In this document: positions 12,720 to 26,300 of the stretch, piece after piece
Numbering within the stretch: position 1 is the first letter of the stretch
How the letters are laid out: every line of letters begins with the position of its first letter
Source of the DNA: Sipunculus nudus
Taxonomy: Eukaryota; Annelida; Sipuncula; Golfingiida; Sipunculidae
Direction of reading: 5' to 3'
Assembly: GCA_026874595.1 (NCBI GenBank)
Contig: CM049318.1
Span: 4,353,741-4,417,740, forward strand
Length of the DNA stretch: 64,000 bases
Notes under the pieces: generated by a model
What the model saw: only the letters and a program-made list of their open reading frames with translations
What the model was told of the DNA's origin: nothing
Database searches by the model: none
Made by a program: the position numbers and the translations under genes

Positions 12720-14150
12720 TTTTGTGCATGTCCTATACGAGCCACCGTAGTTATGCCAAGGTGACACGTCTTTTGATTTATTAATTTATTTGATCTAAAG
12801 GATAATTTAATAATGTCCTTCACTGAAAGAAGCTCATGCATGATATTAATCAGACAAGACAATCTACACTGCAACATGATCTATACACTAGTAACTATAG
12901 CACACCTGCCCACTGGCAAGAAAACATGTTTAATAATGTAAAACATAAAACATACGTCAGCAAACAGGAGAAACTTTCGACGGATAAAATGGGAAAACCA
13001 TGTTCATCAGCGAATAAACCCTTGTAACAATAACCATTGTCAAGCAATTACCTTGGCTTACAAAGTTGGATATTGGCCTTATTTCTCTTCAATATGCCTC
13101 GTATCTGCCAGTATCTTTTGTTTGGTTGTCCATGTGTTCGATCATTTTTAGTGAATGGAGTTCAATGAAAATTTGAGTCATAGTTCGGTCATGTTTCTCA
13201 AAATTGGATTCAGAATCACATTTGTAAGGTACATCCGGGGCCAACTATTTTTGAAATAATAGCCACTGGTTTCTATATTTGTTGATAGACTTTACCATGT
13301 AGATAAATATACGAATTGGTGGGCGGGATGTCTGCTTTGTTCGAATGTAATCAAGATTTTTACATTACAGATGTGGTAACCTTATTACATTAGATTATAG
13401 GGCTTGTATAATCCTTTTATAATTTGAGCGTGATCCAAAAAGGCGTTATTCAACTCTCAACACTGCTGATACACGCCCAATTGCCACAAAAAAACGCTCA
13501 GCAGTTAGATTTTCGTTAGGCCAGGAGTATTCCCCCGCCCTCATCGAAACCTGACAGGATTATATTTCCCATATTCTCCAAACTGCTTATGGAGGCAGCC
13601 ATTTTGTGTGCAAGGTCACAGGTCGCTTATCACAAGTATAGGCATACCGCTTGTAAATGTAATATGCCACATCATGTGGATTGTCTGATCTGATCGGAAC
13701 TTTAGCAAGCGACCGAGCTGTACCGTTGACCTAAGTTGATTCAGGTTCCAAGAAAACTCCTTCGGCAACGAAAATCTGTGGTTGATAGAGATGGGGCAAG
13801 AAATTGGCATCCGAACATTGTAGTACAAGAAGTAGACATGACAGAAGCTGAAACTGGTGTCGTGAGGTCCTAGTTTTGCCGGGCAAGTCAATGGAGATGC
13901 CAGGTTGTGCCGTTTATGATGTTTATACTGTTTCTCGGGAGACGATGCCGACTAATAAAACCCGACTGTCCGTGTAAGTCTGCTCCAAGGACGTTTACTG
14001 TTTGTAGAATAAGCTTTTGCACTTGTAATGATTAAGTTATTTACCTACTGAGATAAGATACAAGGGATGCACAACTGGAGGCACCGGCTGAAGTCTGTAA
14101 CTTTGTTATACAGTCACCAGAGCTAGCTTTAGTTTTCTGCCATTTCTATG
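12720..14150. other. Intron or upstream sequence of the receptor gene; no exon found
   Basis: The TM1 exon should lie upstream of 14156 and end in a TTY-AG|GT-type junction coding F-R. No segment here encodes a convincing TM1. The 91-codon minus frame at 13616-13891 has no recognised motif. Confidence 0.45.
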
Positions 14151-14155
14151 CCCAG

Positions 14156-14306
14156 GCCCCTGCGGACCCAGCACCGGATCCGGTTACATCTGAATCTGTT
14201 CGCCTCCTTTATCATCAACTGTGTAGTGGACCTTCTCTGGTACCTCCTCATAGTCCACGACCGCATGGTCACGGCAACCGAGGACGCCGCCATGTTTAAA
14301 AACGAA
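14156..14306 (+). CDS. GPCR exon: end of ICL1, TM2 and ECL1
   Basis: The acceptor is ...TTTCTATGCCCAG and the donor is GAA|GTAAGT. The exon enters at the third base of a codon (phase 2) and leaves in phase 0. It encodes PLRTQHRIRLHLNLF followed by a hydrophobic TM2, then a short acidic loop ending MFKNE. The histidine in RLHLNLF is the conserved class B TM2 histidine. An ATG eight bases upstream of the acceptor falls in the intron and is not the start codon. Confidence 0.88.
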
Positions 14307-17300
14307 GTAAGTACAATGTACTTTATTTAATTTTACGTCATAATGCTCCCATATTTAAATAAGCTGCGGTAGCATACCCGGGCAAAAACATAATATCAAT
14401 CCAAAGGTTAATTTTAATCCAATTTAGACCCCATAAAGTATAGATTATTCTAAACCTTATGCAACGTTCTTTTTGATTATATACGTATTTTCAATGTTCC
14501 ATTTATTATATTTTTACAGTGTTATTTTTACATTTTAAATTATAGAATGTGAAATGAACGCCAATTTGAGCACCAAGTAACAGTATGACACATTTAAGTT
14601 GATCCTTTGCTGCCTGTCTTTCTGGTAGAAAATGGAATTTTAAATTTTTCATTGAGTATTTAAAATCTCAGTTTTAAAGTAGATAAAAACATGATAGAGA
14701 ACAAACTGAAAAAATAGTGTTGAGATATCGTCCTGTAGTTTGATAAAAGTTCACTAAAACGTGGATTGCTGGTACTAGGTGTTAAAATTAAGAAACCTTG
14801 TAAAAAATCGGGCTACAACGTTTGCAGTGAGTTAGGTTGTGGGGGGTTTTGCCGGGTATGCTTCCGTCCGTGAATATATTGAACCTTCATGGTTCGCGTG
14901 AACTTGACTTAGCTGGATAGTAGAACTTGTAGAAATAATAATTTGTTTATGAGTTATGTTATTATCATTCTAAATCTTATTATTCCGGTGTGGGGAGTAG
15001 AAAGAATATACTTTAATTTTCAAAGGAATATGTAAAAAGTTTAACTTTATTAACTGGAAACCATAAAGTTGTCCACTCACGTTTTGACAGCATAAAGATA
15101 AAATTCATATCATATTTATCTCACGGTGACTGTTGTGTTATTCATATCCTGTGGTTCCAGTAATGGTACATTTTCCAACATGGAATATATTGTATAATCA
15201 TTGTAAAATGCAAGCTAAGGCTAAATACTTAACTAGGCTCTGTTATGGATGAAAAGTAAGTAATCGTGAATTCCATGGTATTCATACCCGCCATTGTATA
15301 GAACAAAACATAAAATTGATTGGATCATTTGTCATTTATACAATCTTTACAGTTATTACTTGATTCCGTCTAAGTTAAATCTCTCCATAAGCATATTCAC
15401 CCCATGCAATGCACTTCAGTGAATACATTCGTTATGGTAGCGGACCAAATAGGGAATTTTCAGGGAATTCCCTGTGTGAATAGGAACCCCCTCCCCCTTT
15501 TTTTAACAACCTTACCAACTGGAAAATAGAAGAGTAAGCGCTGTTTACCGAAAACAGGTTTCGTATTTTGATGCATTTTAAATTCCTTATTTTTCAATGG
15601 ATTCTTAAAACCTGCGTCCGCCCCTGATTTTGTAAAGATCTGTATATTTCGTTCTCACATACTATACAGTCATGTAATTAACTGCCAGACAGTGACATAG
15701 GACTCGAGTCCACTTTTTTAAGGATTCGGACTCGGAATTGGACTCGAGAGTCCTGTACTCGGACTCAAACTCGAACGTAAGAACTCGAGAGGCCGAGTCC
15801 ATTTCGAGTCCAGTAGAAAATAAAACACATAATTTATAGAGATGTGTGAACTACTTACAGAATATTACAAAAAAAAGCTATACATACCAAGGTAAGCTCT
15901 GCATCAGGGGCTAAACGTAATTAAGCAATCAGGTAAAGGGCACCGGTAAACTTATGTAAAATTTGCATGATTATCTCAAATATCCTTCTTGAATTTCTTT
16001 TCATAAAAAGATTTGAATTGGACTCGAGGAAGGTGGACTTGGACTCAAACCTCAAGGCCTCGGACTTGTACTAGGATTCGAATGGCCTGGACTCGGACTG
16101 CACTCGGACTCGGATGGCCCGGACTCGGTCTGTACTCGGACTCGGATGGCCCGGACTCGGTCTGCACTCGGACTCGGATGGCCCGGACTCGGACTGCACT
16201 CGGACTCGGATGGCCCGGACTCGGTCTGTACTCGGACTCGGATGGCCCGGACTCGGTCTGCACTCGGACTCGGATGGCCCGGACTCGGACTGCACTCGGA
16301 CTCGGATGGCCCGGACTCGGTCTGCACTCGGACTCGGATGGCCCGGACTCGGACTGCACTCGGACTCGGATGGCCCGGACTCGGTCTGTACTCGGACTCG
16401 GATGGCCCGGACTCGGTCTGCACTCGGACTCGGATGGCCCGGACTCGGACTGCACTCGGACTCGGATGGCCCGGACTCGGTCTGTACTCGGACTCGGATG
16501 GCCCGGACTCGGACTGCACTCGGACTCGGATGGCCCGGACTCGGTCTGCACTCGGACTCGGATGGCCCGGACTCGGACTGCACTCGGACTCGGATGGCCC
16601 GGACTCGGTCTGTACTCGGACTCGGATGGCCCGGACTCGGTCTGCACTCGGACTCGGATGGCCCGGACTCGGACTGCACTCGGACTCGGATGGCCCGGAC
16701 TCGGTCTGTACTCGGACTCGGATGGCCCGGACTCGGACTGCACTCGGACTCGGATGGCCCGGACTCGGTCTGTACTCGGACTCGGATGGCCCGGACTCGG
16801 ACTGCACTCGGACTCGGATGGCCCGGACTCGGTCTGTACTCGGACTCGGATGGCCCGGACTCGGTCTTCACTCGGACAAGGATGGCCCGGACTCGGACTG
16901 CACTCGGACTCGGATGGCCCGGACTCGGTCTGCACTCGGACTCGGATGGTGTAGAATCGAATACATCACTGTTTCTTCTGTCAGTTAATGTACAGATATG
17001 GAAACTGCCCTTCTTCAGTTGCTTGGATATTAATTGTTTATAACCTTGACATAACGTCACAATGTTTCACAAGATTATAAAGATATATACTCCCTAATGT
17101 AATATGTTTGATAAAGTATTATTTTTTTGGTATATAAATTAAAATATTATTTATAGTATGCTCAAGGTCCTCGGACTAGGAATTCCTTAAATCATACATC
17201 TATGATTGTAAAGTCGGACCTCCAGAGCAACATTTTGTCAGATAAAACAGAAAGGAAATAACCTTGCTTTAAATAGAGAGTTTCCTAAATAGTATATTGT

Positions 17301-20300
17301 CATATATATTAAAACAATGCTACACTTGGATTTGGCTTGTGTAATGAGATAAGACCTCAGCTCGTGGTCTGGAGCTTGAATGATTAAAGAGGTCCCAGGG
17401 AACACCCGGAGAGAATTCTTATTGATACCTCTGACTGACAGACGCGTGGAGGTATCGATCTGTTTTCAACCATGCCTGACACAAACTTCTTGTTAGCCCC
17501 GTTCCCTTATTCTCCTATCATTTATATTTAACTTTTGAATAACAAGAACTTTCTAGCCGTGTCTGATTTTTTAATGTCCGGCAGGTTTTTTTTGTAATGC
17601 TCATACATTCACATATGTATTCACATGTGTTAAAATAGCGGCAATACTACATATATACTAATTTCTTTTCAACACATTGTTCTGCTTATATTTTATTAAT
17701 GCTAGAAGCTATACAGATTTGGATGCTACCTGTCTCTCGTAATTACTTAAGTATAATGTATTGTGACATTTCTAAACGGCCGCTTAATCCATAGGGAGTG
17801 TTCAATTCAATTAAAGTAACCGATATTTGTTTAAGATTCAGTTCTTCATTTGGCTATTGTTAACAATCATAATCTTCTGTCGGATAGACATACCATCTAG
17901 TTAAACTCTAGCCTTCGAGATAATTCTTAGAAAAATATTATCATGAATATAAAAAAAAAAATTTGAGCCAGTCATTAAATATTTTCATGCATTACTGTGA
18001 TATAAGATAATGGAGGATGTGAGATGAATGTTCTTGTTAAACAGTAGAACTTTCTATATCATACATCTTGCTTGTCTTTCATATATATGAGTCCGGTATA
18101 AAAAAAAGTATGGAAAGGAAAATAAAATAAACCGGATTTAATCGATAATGGTGGTATGATATCAAATTACAAAATACAGTTCATTCTAGACGTGCGTTTA
18201 ATCTTATTTTTCAGGGTTGGTGCAAATTCGTGAACGTTTTAACCCGTTACACTGGAACTACTAATTTCATGTGGATGTTCTGCGAGGCCTATCATCTTCA
18301 CCGCCTCATCGTCAACGCCTTCGAGCCGCCAAAAACTCTGTTACTCTTTTATATCCTCGGATGGGGTAAGTAGAATTTTCTCTTTTAATCAAGATCTGTT
18401 AAGAGTTTTATAACATATTTAAGGTTAACAACTCTCGGGTATAGGAGGATTGTAGTTGCATCAGGGCATTGTAGACACTATAAGGCTTATCCTGTCCTGC
18501 AGTCAAATGTTTTTTAACTCTCAAAGGACATCAGATAATCGATAGGTAATAATTGTTACATGTGCTCTTTTTATCGTGTGACACCCTCGCCGACCCGTTT
18601 GTTACATTCTATGTTTAATCCGTACTAGTTGAACTCTCGTTGTCATGCGAGCTAGGGGCTTTCTCGCCTAGTCGTGAGTCACGTGTGGACCCTGGTATGT
18701 AGAGACAGACACAGCGATGTTTTTCTAGATGATTTCTGTGACGCGTGCTTACCGTGTATAATGTATTATTCTTCGAATGTTCGAGAGATAGAAGCTTCTG
18801 GGCTAAGAGATATAAAAGAGCTGTGTTTTAGAGCCGAGAGAGAGAGCAGCAGAGAAGATTTCTAGCGGACGCAGAAGCGTGTGTCAGTTTCTGGGACCCT
18901 ATCCGACGAGTGCGGCAGTTATAGATTTTTTTTGGACTTCAGTTTACTTTCTGGATTGTTACAAGAGCTTTACACTGGACTGTCATTCTCCGAGAGTATA
19001 CATTTAAAGAACTTATTGTTGTGACGGTGTAGGTATCCAGGTACTGTGCACTTTGTGTATTTTACTGTGTGATTGTATTGATTTGTTGTTATACCGCTCT
19101 TTTACTGTATAATTGTATTGATTTAGTGTATTGTAATGTGAGGGTTGTTTTAAGAATAAATTATGGTTATTTTTAACAAAAAACCACTGACTTCTTTATT
19201 CATTCCCCTAGACATTTCACGCTGCCTAGTGTTACAGAATCTGATTTTTTTTATCTTCATTACAGAATTTGTGTTCATCACTCATACGTGATCTGTTTAT
19301 ATAAGGTTCCGTAACATAATTTTGTGGAGAAACATGTTTATTGTCTAAGGTTGTCTTTGTCCAGTCTGAAGGTTTTTTTTTTTGTATTACAAATATTTAA
19401 ATCTATGAATGACATCACAACAAAACCCACTGTGAATCCGTCGTTCCATACTTTAGAAGTAAGGTTTCAGACAGAGTTTAATTCCTATCCGGTTTTAGCC
19501 ATGACAACATGACGCACAGGCCTAAAATAACTGATATACTGCCTGTAAGTAATGATGTCACTCATAACAGAACACCCATTTTAATGGTCGGATCAAAATA
19601 TGCGCTGTGTGTTAGCATTTGACATTTAGCATAGAGTTTTATATGGTCATGTTATACTTGCTAAGTAATGAAAAAAAATGTTGTTACACAAAATTAATTA
19701 CATTAGTTACCTTCCTTCCTCCCTTTGGCACGGATTCATCACACAAAGCTGTCAAGCCATTATGACGGGTACAGAGACAAACTCTCCGAGAAAACAAGCC
19801 TCGTTATTAAAAACTGTTGCATGAATATTCATTAATCAAATGTGAAGGTAATAAGGATAATTTTTCCCTACAGAATAACGTCACTTTATCTCTACAGAAT
19901 AACGTCACTTTATCTCTACAGAATAACGTCACTTTATCTCTACAGAATAACGTCACTTTATCTCTACAGAATAACGTCACTTTATCTCTTAATTCGGAAA
20001 AATGTCAGTTTGACAAGCAGCTAAAAATTAAAAAGTACTGTTAGAAATGGCATGTACATCTGCGTGTACTAGATTCGATGCGAACCCAATAGATTGTCCT
20101 CCCCCTCCAACCGCCCCCCTTAACGTCTTCAGTTTGTTAAAATTCGACGTTTGGGTGGCAGGCTGCCACTAATCTGGTTTTCGTTTTGAAAAAGAAATCG
20201 CAGTGTCTTCTTTTCCTTGTAGTTTCAGCAGAATATGGCGCAAAGTAACCAACAAAGCGTGGATTAATGTAATACAAAAAATTATAAACCTTCAGTTCCA

Positions 20301-23300
20301 TAATTTGTACATTGGTTCTCATATATCACAGAGTTTTGTAATGCCTTAGATAAACAATATTTGGACTTTTGAAAGACGACATCTTCCATTATCTAGAGAC
20401 AGATTGTTAAGTACCGTGATGAGGGAGGATTTAATACAGAGATACGGCGTGAAACATACAGTACACGTGGTACGAAAGCTGACGAAAAACCCCTACGATC
20501 AGCTTATATACTTTGCTTGCTAACAACAAAAAGAAACAAAGACGATATTAAATGGGATGTTTAATTATTTGATCTACAATTATGACCAATTTGGCAAGCT
20601 TCCCATGCACCAATTAAAAGACGCAGACGAAGATATATAATTTAAAAAATAAAAAAAAAAAAAAAAAAAAAACACGTGTATAAGTAATGATCTCCTTTGT
20701 AAAAAAAACTATGGACAATTTAGTATTTATTTTAATGATAGAGAGGGTAAATAAACAAAGGTATGCATATTTCAAATTTAAAGGCCGGCATCTGCGCTGG
20801 TATGCACCATTATTTTTATAAGAGAGAATTTGAAAATCGTTATTGCTCCTTTATCAATGCCAATCGGACAAAAGAAATTACCAGTGCAAAAAGTAAAAAA
20901 CTATTTACTAACCTGTGGGTACTTCGACCAAGGCCAAAAATGTCCATGTATGCTTCATTTACATTAAACATGATATATTCATGGTTCTGCAATAACGCTA
21001 GAGGGCTTATCGGTATGCCGTTTAGGGCTTTGCTTAAGATCATCGCGGGCTTAACGCAAGCCCAGAAATACTTCCTATTGTCTGAGCTATTGTCCGCATT
21101 CCGCACAGGAGAAAGTTAACCCGGACCGATCCTTGAGTGGACCGGCTGTACCGGTGTAGCGATTTCATATTACCCCTGTTTCAGATAACCCCCCTCGAAT
21201 ATTATGTCTTTCTTCTGGATTTCTCAAATTAAGCTGAATCTTTTAAAGTCTGGTGGGTGCATGTCATGTGTGTCAACAGAAACATAATTAACATTTTGCG
21301 AAAATTCTATGTTTTTTCTCATAGATCTATTCAGTTTTTTAATAAAAGGCTCATAATATATGATAAGTTTAAAGCATACGAATTTATCATTTGGTTATTT
21401 CAGCGAGGGGTAATTTGAACAATACGGGGGTAATATGACATTATGTTCAGTCTACCCCGGGAGTAATAAGGGGGGCGGGGTAACCTTAAATGGGGCGTAA
21501 CTGAAGTCCTAACACCGGCTCATAATATACATAGAGATGAAGGAACAAACCCTGAAGACGTTAACGATCTTTGTTTTAGTTCACATCGTCTGGGGGATCT
21601 GTAAAAATGCAATATAAACTTACGTTTTAAGACCCGCACCGAGACACGGAGCTGGTTATAGCCTTGTTCCGGTGAAACTATTCCGCCAATGTCCGCCATA
21701 CTGGGTGTTTTACACACCACTTCTAAGATAAATATGGCTTCCACGGCCCTCCTTATAGGTTTGAATAGACCGGGTGCCCATAAGATTTTGTAATAATACC
21801 TTAAAAGGATCAAGCATGCCATCATGAATTATATTAAACGAATTAAAAGTGTAAACGTTCGATCCAATGTATGACAGTTAATTGATGATTAATTTCCATT
21901 TAATAATATTATTGAAATTTAAATTCTCATTATCATTCACTTCAAGCTGATGTCATAAACACGGGCACAATTATACAGTGTTAACCAAGCACTTTGAATA
22001 CCACTTTAGAATTATTCGGTGGTAACCAAGCAATTTGAAACCCGCCTTCTGTGGCTCACGGGTAGAGCACAGGGCACAAATCCAGGAGGTCGTAAGTTCA
22101 GAATTCAGCCAGGGAGCGGTGAGATCTCACGGTAGGCCCCCACCAAGGGTGAGCGCTCCTCTGTCTAACGGGAAGGCTGTGCCCAACAGCCGTGTATCGC
22201 TCACAGACGAGTGCGTCTTTTGCAGGTTCCTCGGTGATATGACCCAGCATATCGGGCTGATTACTTACCCAGCACCTGCAGGTGCGGAAGACACCGGGCC
22301 AGCGTGACACGATATGAAATAAAAATGACAGGAAGTGAGTGCTACCGCCCTGTCACGTAGTCTCAAAACCAAAATGTAACTCTGCAGGTGTAAATCCTTC
22401 AGAATTAGAAAATACAGTATTAAAAAATGGAGGCAGTAACCTCCACCAAAAAATCTAGAAAGAACAAGCACTTTGAAAGTTCGTGTTTACTAGTACTAGC
22501 ATTGTACCTTTTCTTCTTTTTTTTGACCCCGCAAATACGGCCGATTTCGTTCGAGAATAATATTTGATGGACCGTGTCATATCGCTTATTTCGACGATTT
22601 ATTTATACATTACGCTGCGAAAAACGCTACACGAAATTCCTCATATAATGTGAAATTCATCGGAATATATAGGAAAAATACAGAAAATGACACCCTTAGA
22701 ACACTAAGCATCGTTCCAAACATTTGAAGACCTGATCTGAGGACACTTAACAAGATTTAAGTATCAAGGTCAGTTATAATATAGATTAAGTATGCCTTCA
22801 TCTGAATCTTTTTAAAGGGACATATTCACTTATCAGGTATGTTAAATATACATTATGTGCAGTGGTTTCTACTTAAAATGAGATGAGATCTTTTGATAAT
22901 TCGTTCTAAAACCTTTTGCTTAATTCTGGACACAAGTGGAGATAAGCATGCATTGGGCGCGATGGGTTGGACAAAACATAAAAATAGGGCGCGCACCACT
23001 GGTGCCCTTATCGCACAACCTAATAAACCGAAAGATGAATTAGAGATGAGTTCCGGCTGGAGTTTGCTTTAAAACTTCTGTATTAAATCAAAATAAAACA
23101 ATAACGTGAGATAATACACATGTTGTTTATGTACCTTTAAAATATATCAGCGGCAATGATATCATGGCTGATTGGGCATCGTTATGACTTGTAAATATGA
23201 TCCAGGGCCTGAATTTTCTGTTTATCTGAAATGTTATGTACATTCAAAACAGAGTTATCTAGATTATACATTATTTTAATCAATCCACAGTAACTGAATC

Positions 23301-26300
23301 TTCTGTATTAACCATAAATATCGTAATCACTAGACAGAGTTTAGTTTGCATGTCAAGTGATTTTATCCATTGTTATGCTTTGTTTACTGTCGAGGGAATG
23401 CCATCAAATTGCTGCTGTTTATAAACGAGAACCTTTCTGTTTAAAAGAAATGAAAATGTTATCTAGAACATGTATGTAAATTATTAATTCAATACCTGAG
23501 ACAACAATGTATATTTTTTAACTTGCTGGGTATTCATAGAAACCGCATGTAGACAGAACATTTACGGTGTATACACAGGTATCTACGATAGCACAACCCG
23601 GAAGTGACGTAACAGCTGCACCTTTTCTCGTCTGTCCGTCTGTTTGTTCTCGAACGGTTTAAAAATGTGAAGTTCTCAAAATCTGTCCAGTATTTTTGTG
23701 GAGATCTTACAAATGAATCCACTACTTTTAATCATATTTGGTGTAAATTATCATACTTTTAATGTCATGATTGTGTGTTTGACTGCAAAGCTGTTCAAAT
23801 TAAAAATTAACTGTTATTTTTTTCTATTACTCTAAAATCAAATATGACTGAAGATATGATAATACAGTGTCACCAAAGTCACAGCTCAGTGGAACCAAGA
23901 CTTACTCCCTTGTCGCTTTTGTTTCAATGTAGAGCTATTAGTCTTAAACAACGGGCACGCGGGCCTCACTTTGCAACATTATCAGGTTTCAGCCACAGCT
24001 TAAGGCGGTAATTAGTACGAATTCCCATCCCACTACCATCGTGTCCAATCAACCTTCCAATTAAATAATGGAAATGACTTAGTAAAAAAGGCCTTCTCCG
24101 AGCCATCAAGGGCCGACTAATCGATGTCGCCGGCAAATATTTGTCCTGTGGTAGATGTGAGTCTTCCGTTTTCGCGTGTTCCAAGGTCGCCCGGTGACCT
24201 TAGTAGCTCGGAGCTCTTTATTTTTTTTTAAACAAAGTGGTGACCCTGGTAGTTATTTTAAAATCTAGGTTGAAAACATAACAATTCTTTCAAAGGCGAA
24301 TATTAAGTACTGAACGTGAGAGTTTGTAATTATTACTCTATAAACTGTCTTTTTTAATATTAAGACATATTATGTAGGAGAAGTAGCATTTTAAATCAGT
24401 CGAGTGGCCATCCTTGTTGTTTTACTTTTCTGTTACTTAATTAAGACACTCTTCCGGCTGGCCGGTTCCCTTTCTTTTCCGAGCATTTGCAACCTTTATA
24501 TCTCAAACGGTTTTACGTCAGTTGTGGCATTACGCCATCTCGGTGTAAAGGTTAAGATTATCCCCGGTTCAAATTAGCCGGGGGGGGGGGGGGGGGTTAT
24601 CTCAAATCGATTTCACATTATGCCCCGATGCATTGGAAGCGATTTCAGATTACCCCCGGGGGCTAACATGACATCGATAAAAAAAACCCTACGCTTTCAG
24701 TTTATCCCCTAAAATAGTTGTTTCTTTATAGTTATTGCTCTTTCTCCTTAATTTCTCAAATTTGGTTGGATCTTTGTATGTCTTATGTTTTCATGTCTGA
24801 TGTGCCATTCGCATTGATAAGTATTTTGAGTCAACAAATATATAATCAACAATATAATTAACGACTTGTAATATTATATTTTCAATCGATTGATTCCAGC
24901 TTTCAAGTCTCTGATCATTCACATGGTTTATGTAAAATATATATCAAGAGTTTAAAGCAAAAGAATTTATCGTTTGATTTAATCAGTGACGAGATATGCT
25001 GAACAGTGTGGGGATAACCTAAAATTACGTTCAAATGACCCCCGGAGGTAATCTGAAATCGGTTTCAGGTTAGCGGGTGGTGGGGGATGGGCTTTATATG
25101 GGGGTAGTCTGAAGTCTTTACACGTGTACATGCGTATATGAACTAACTCCTGCTGCGTCTTTCCATGTTTAATAAACATTCGTACACACCTGCTCAGCCC
25201 ACACATAATTATAAATCTATTATTATTACAGCATGTTAATAATGTTCTTTGTTTTATTTTTGTAGGATTTCCTTGGATCCCCGTCATTATTTATACGGCA
25301 ATAAAAGCTGCTTATGGGCAGGATAGACAGTGAGTCACACATGCACACACGCACAAACACACACAAACACGTAAAATTGTTCACTGTTTAAGTCGACTTG
25401 AATTGAATGCTTTTATATCAAACAATAAAATTCACTTTGAAGTATTCAAATTTTTATCGGCAACAAAAAAATAATAAATTAATGAGAATTTCAATTATTG
25501 TCCTTATAAAATGTCAGTAATTTGTATAAATTATAATGAATTTCTTTCAGTCTTACTCTTGCAGACATATAAATGGGCATAAGATCATTCTGTACATAAT
25601 AATTTCAACGAAATTTTCACCCCTTTTTTCAGTTCACTTATTTTCATTTTCAAAAATACTCAGACAAAAAGCAGAAAATTCATTTCAGCGCCAGAACTTC
25701 GCGGAATATTGTTAGCTCGTCTCCCGACGGCACTGACAGGCGATTTCTTTTTATGAGATATCAATCAAGACCCTAAAACCGATTACCCTCAACATCAACC
25801 GCTGAGATACGACATTCCTATCGGGTCTCGGTGATTACGCGGCCATTGCTGGAATGTCAGCGTGTCACGCTCAATACAAAACCGCTTCCATTAATTGATG
25901 GCGGTCCTCTGAAACTGCGCAGTGAGAGACTGTTTTTCTTTTCAGTTGCTGGCTCGATAACTTCGGTGGCTGGGAGTGGATCATATATACGCCTAATTTA
26001 CTCTCTCTGGTGGTAGGTACCCCTCCTACATACTCGCCTCCTTCGCACTTTCTAACACCGCGGAGGGTGAATAAAGCAGTATCTGCGACGACGTTACCGC
26101 CGCGTTACGTGCTTGAGATGTTCCTCCGCGCTGAAGATTTTCTATGAGAGTCCACATAATGAATTCCGGGTGTTGTTCAACTAAATAGTATTTCTCTATT
26201 TTGCCTCTTTACTGCGAGTATAATATTTTTGGCAGAATATGTGTTTAAATTTAAAGCCAAAGTGTCATGTAATCACTATCGGCTCAATTTGGACTTGGAG

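Noticed and set aside
14148-14330. ATG at 14148 as the receptor start
   Set aside because: It lies upstream of a good acceptor (CCCAG) and the receptor family needs TM1 and an ectodomain before this point.
15595-15625. Fourth copy of the hAT-like element
   Set aside because: Only about 16 bases match the end; too short to call.
16013-17060. Five overlapping frames of 251-329 codons
   Set aside because: They are created by the 32-bp satellite, which contains no stop in any of these frames; the proteins are simple 32/3-codon repeats on both strands.
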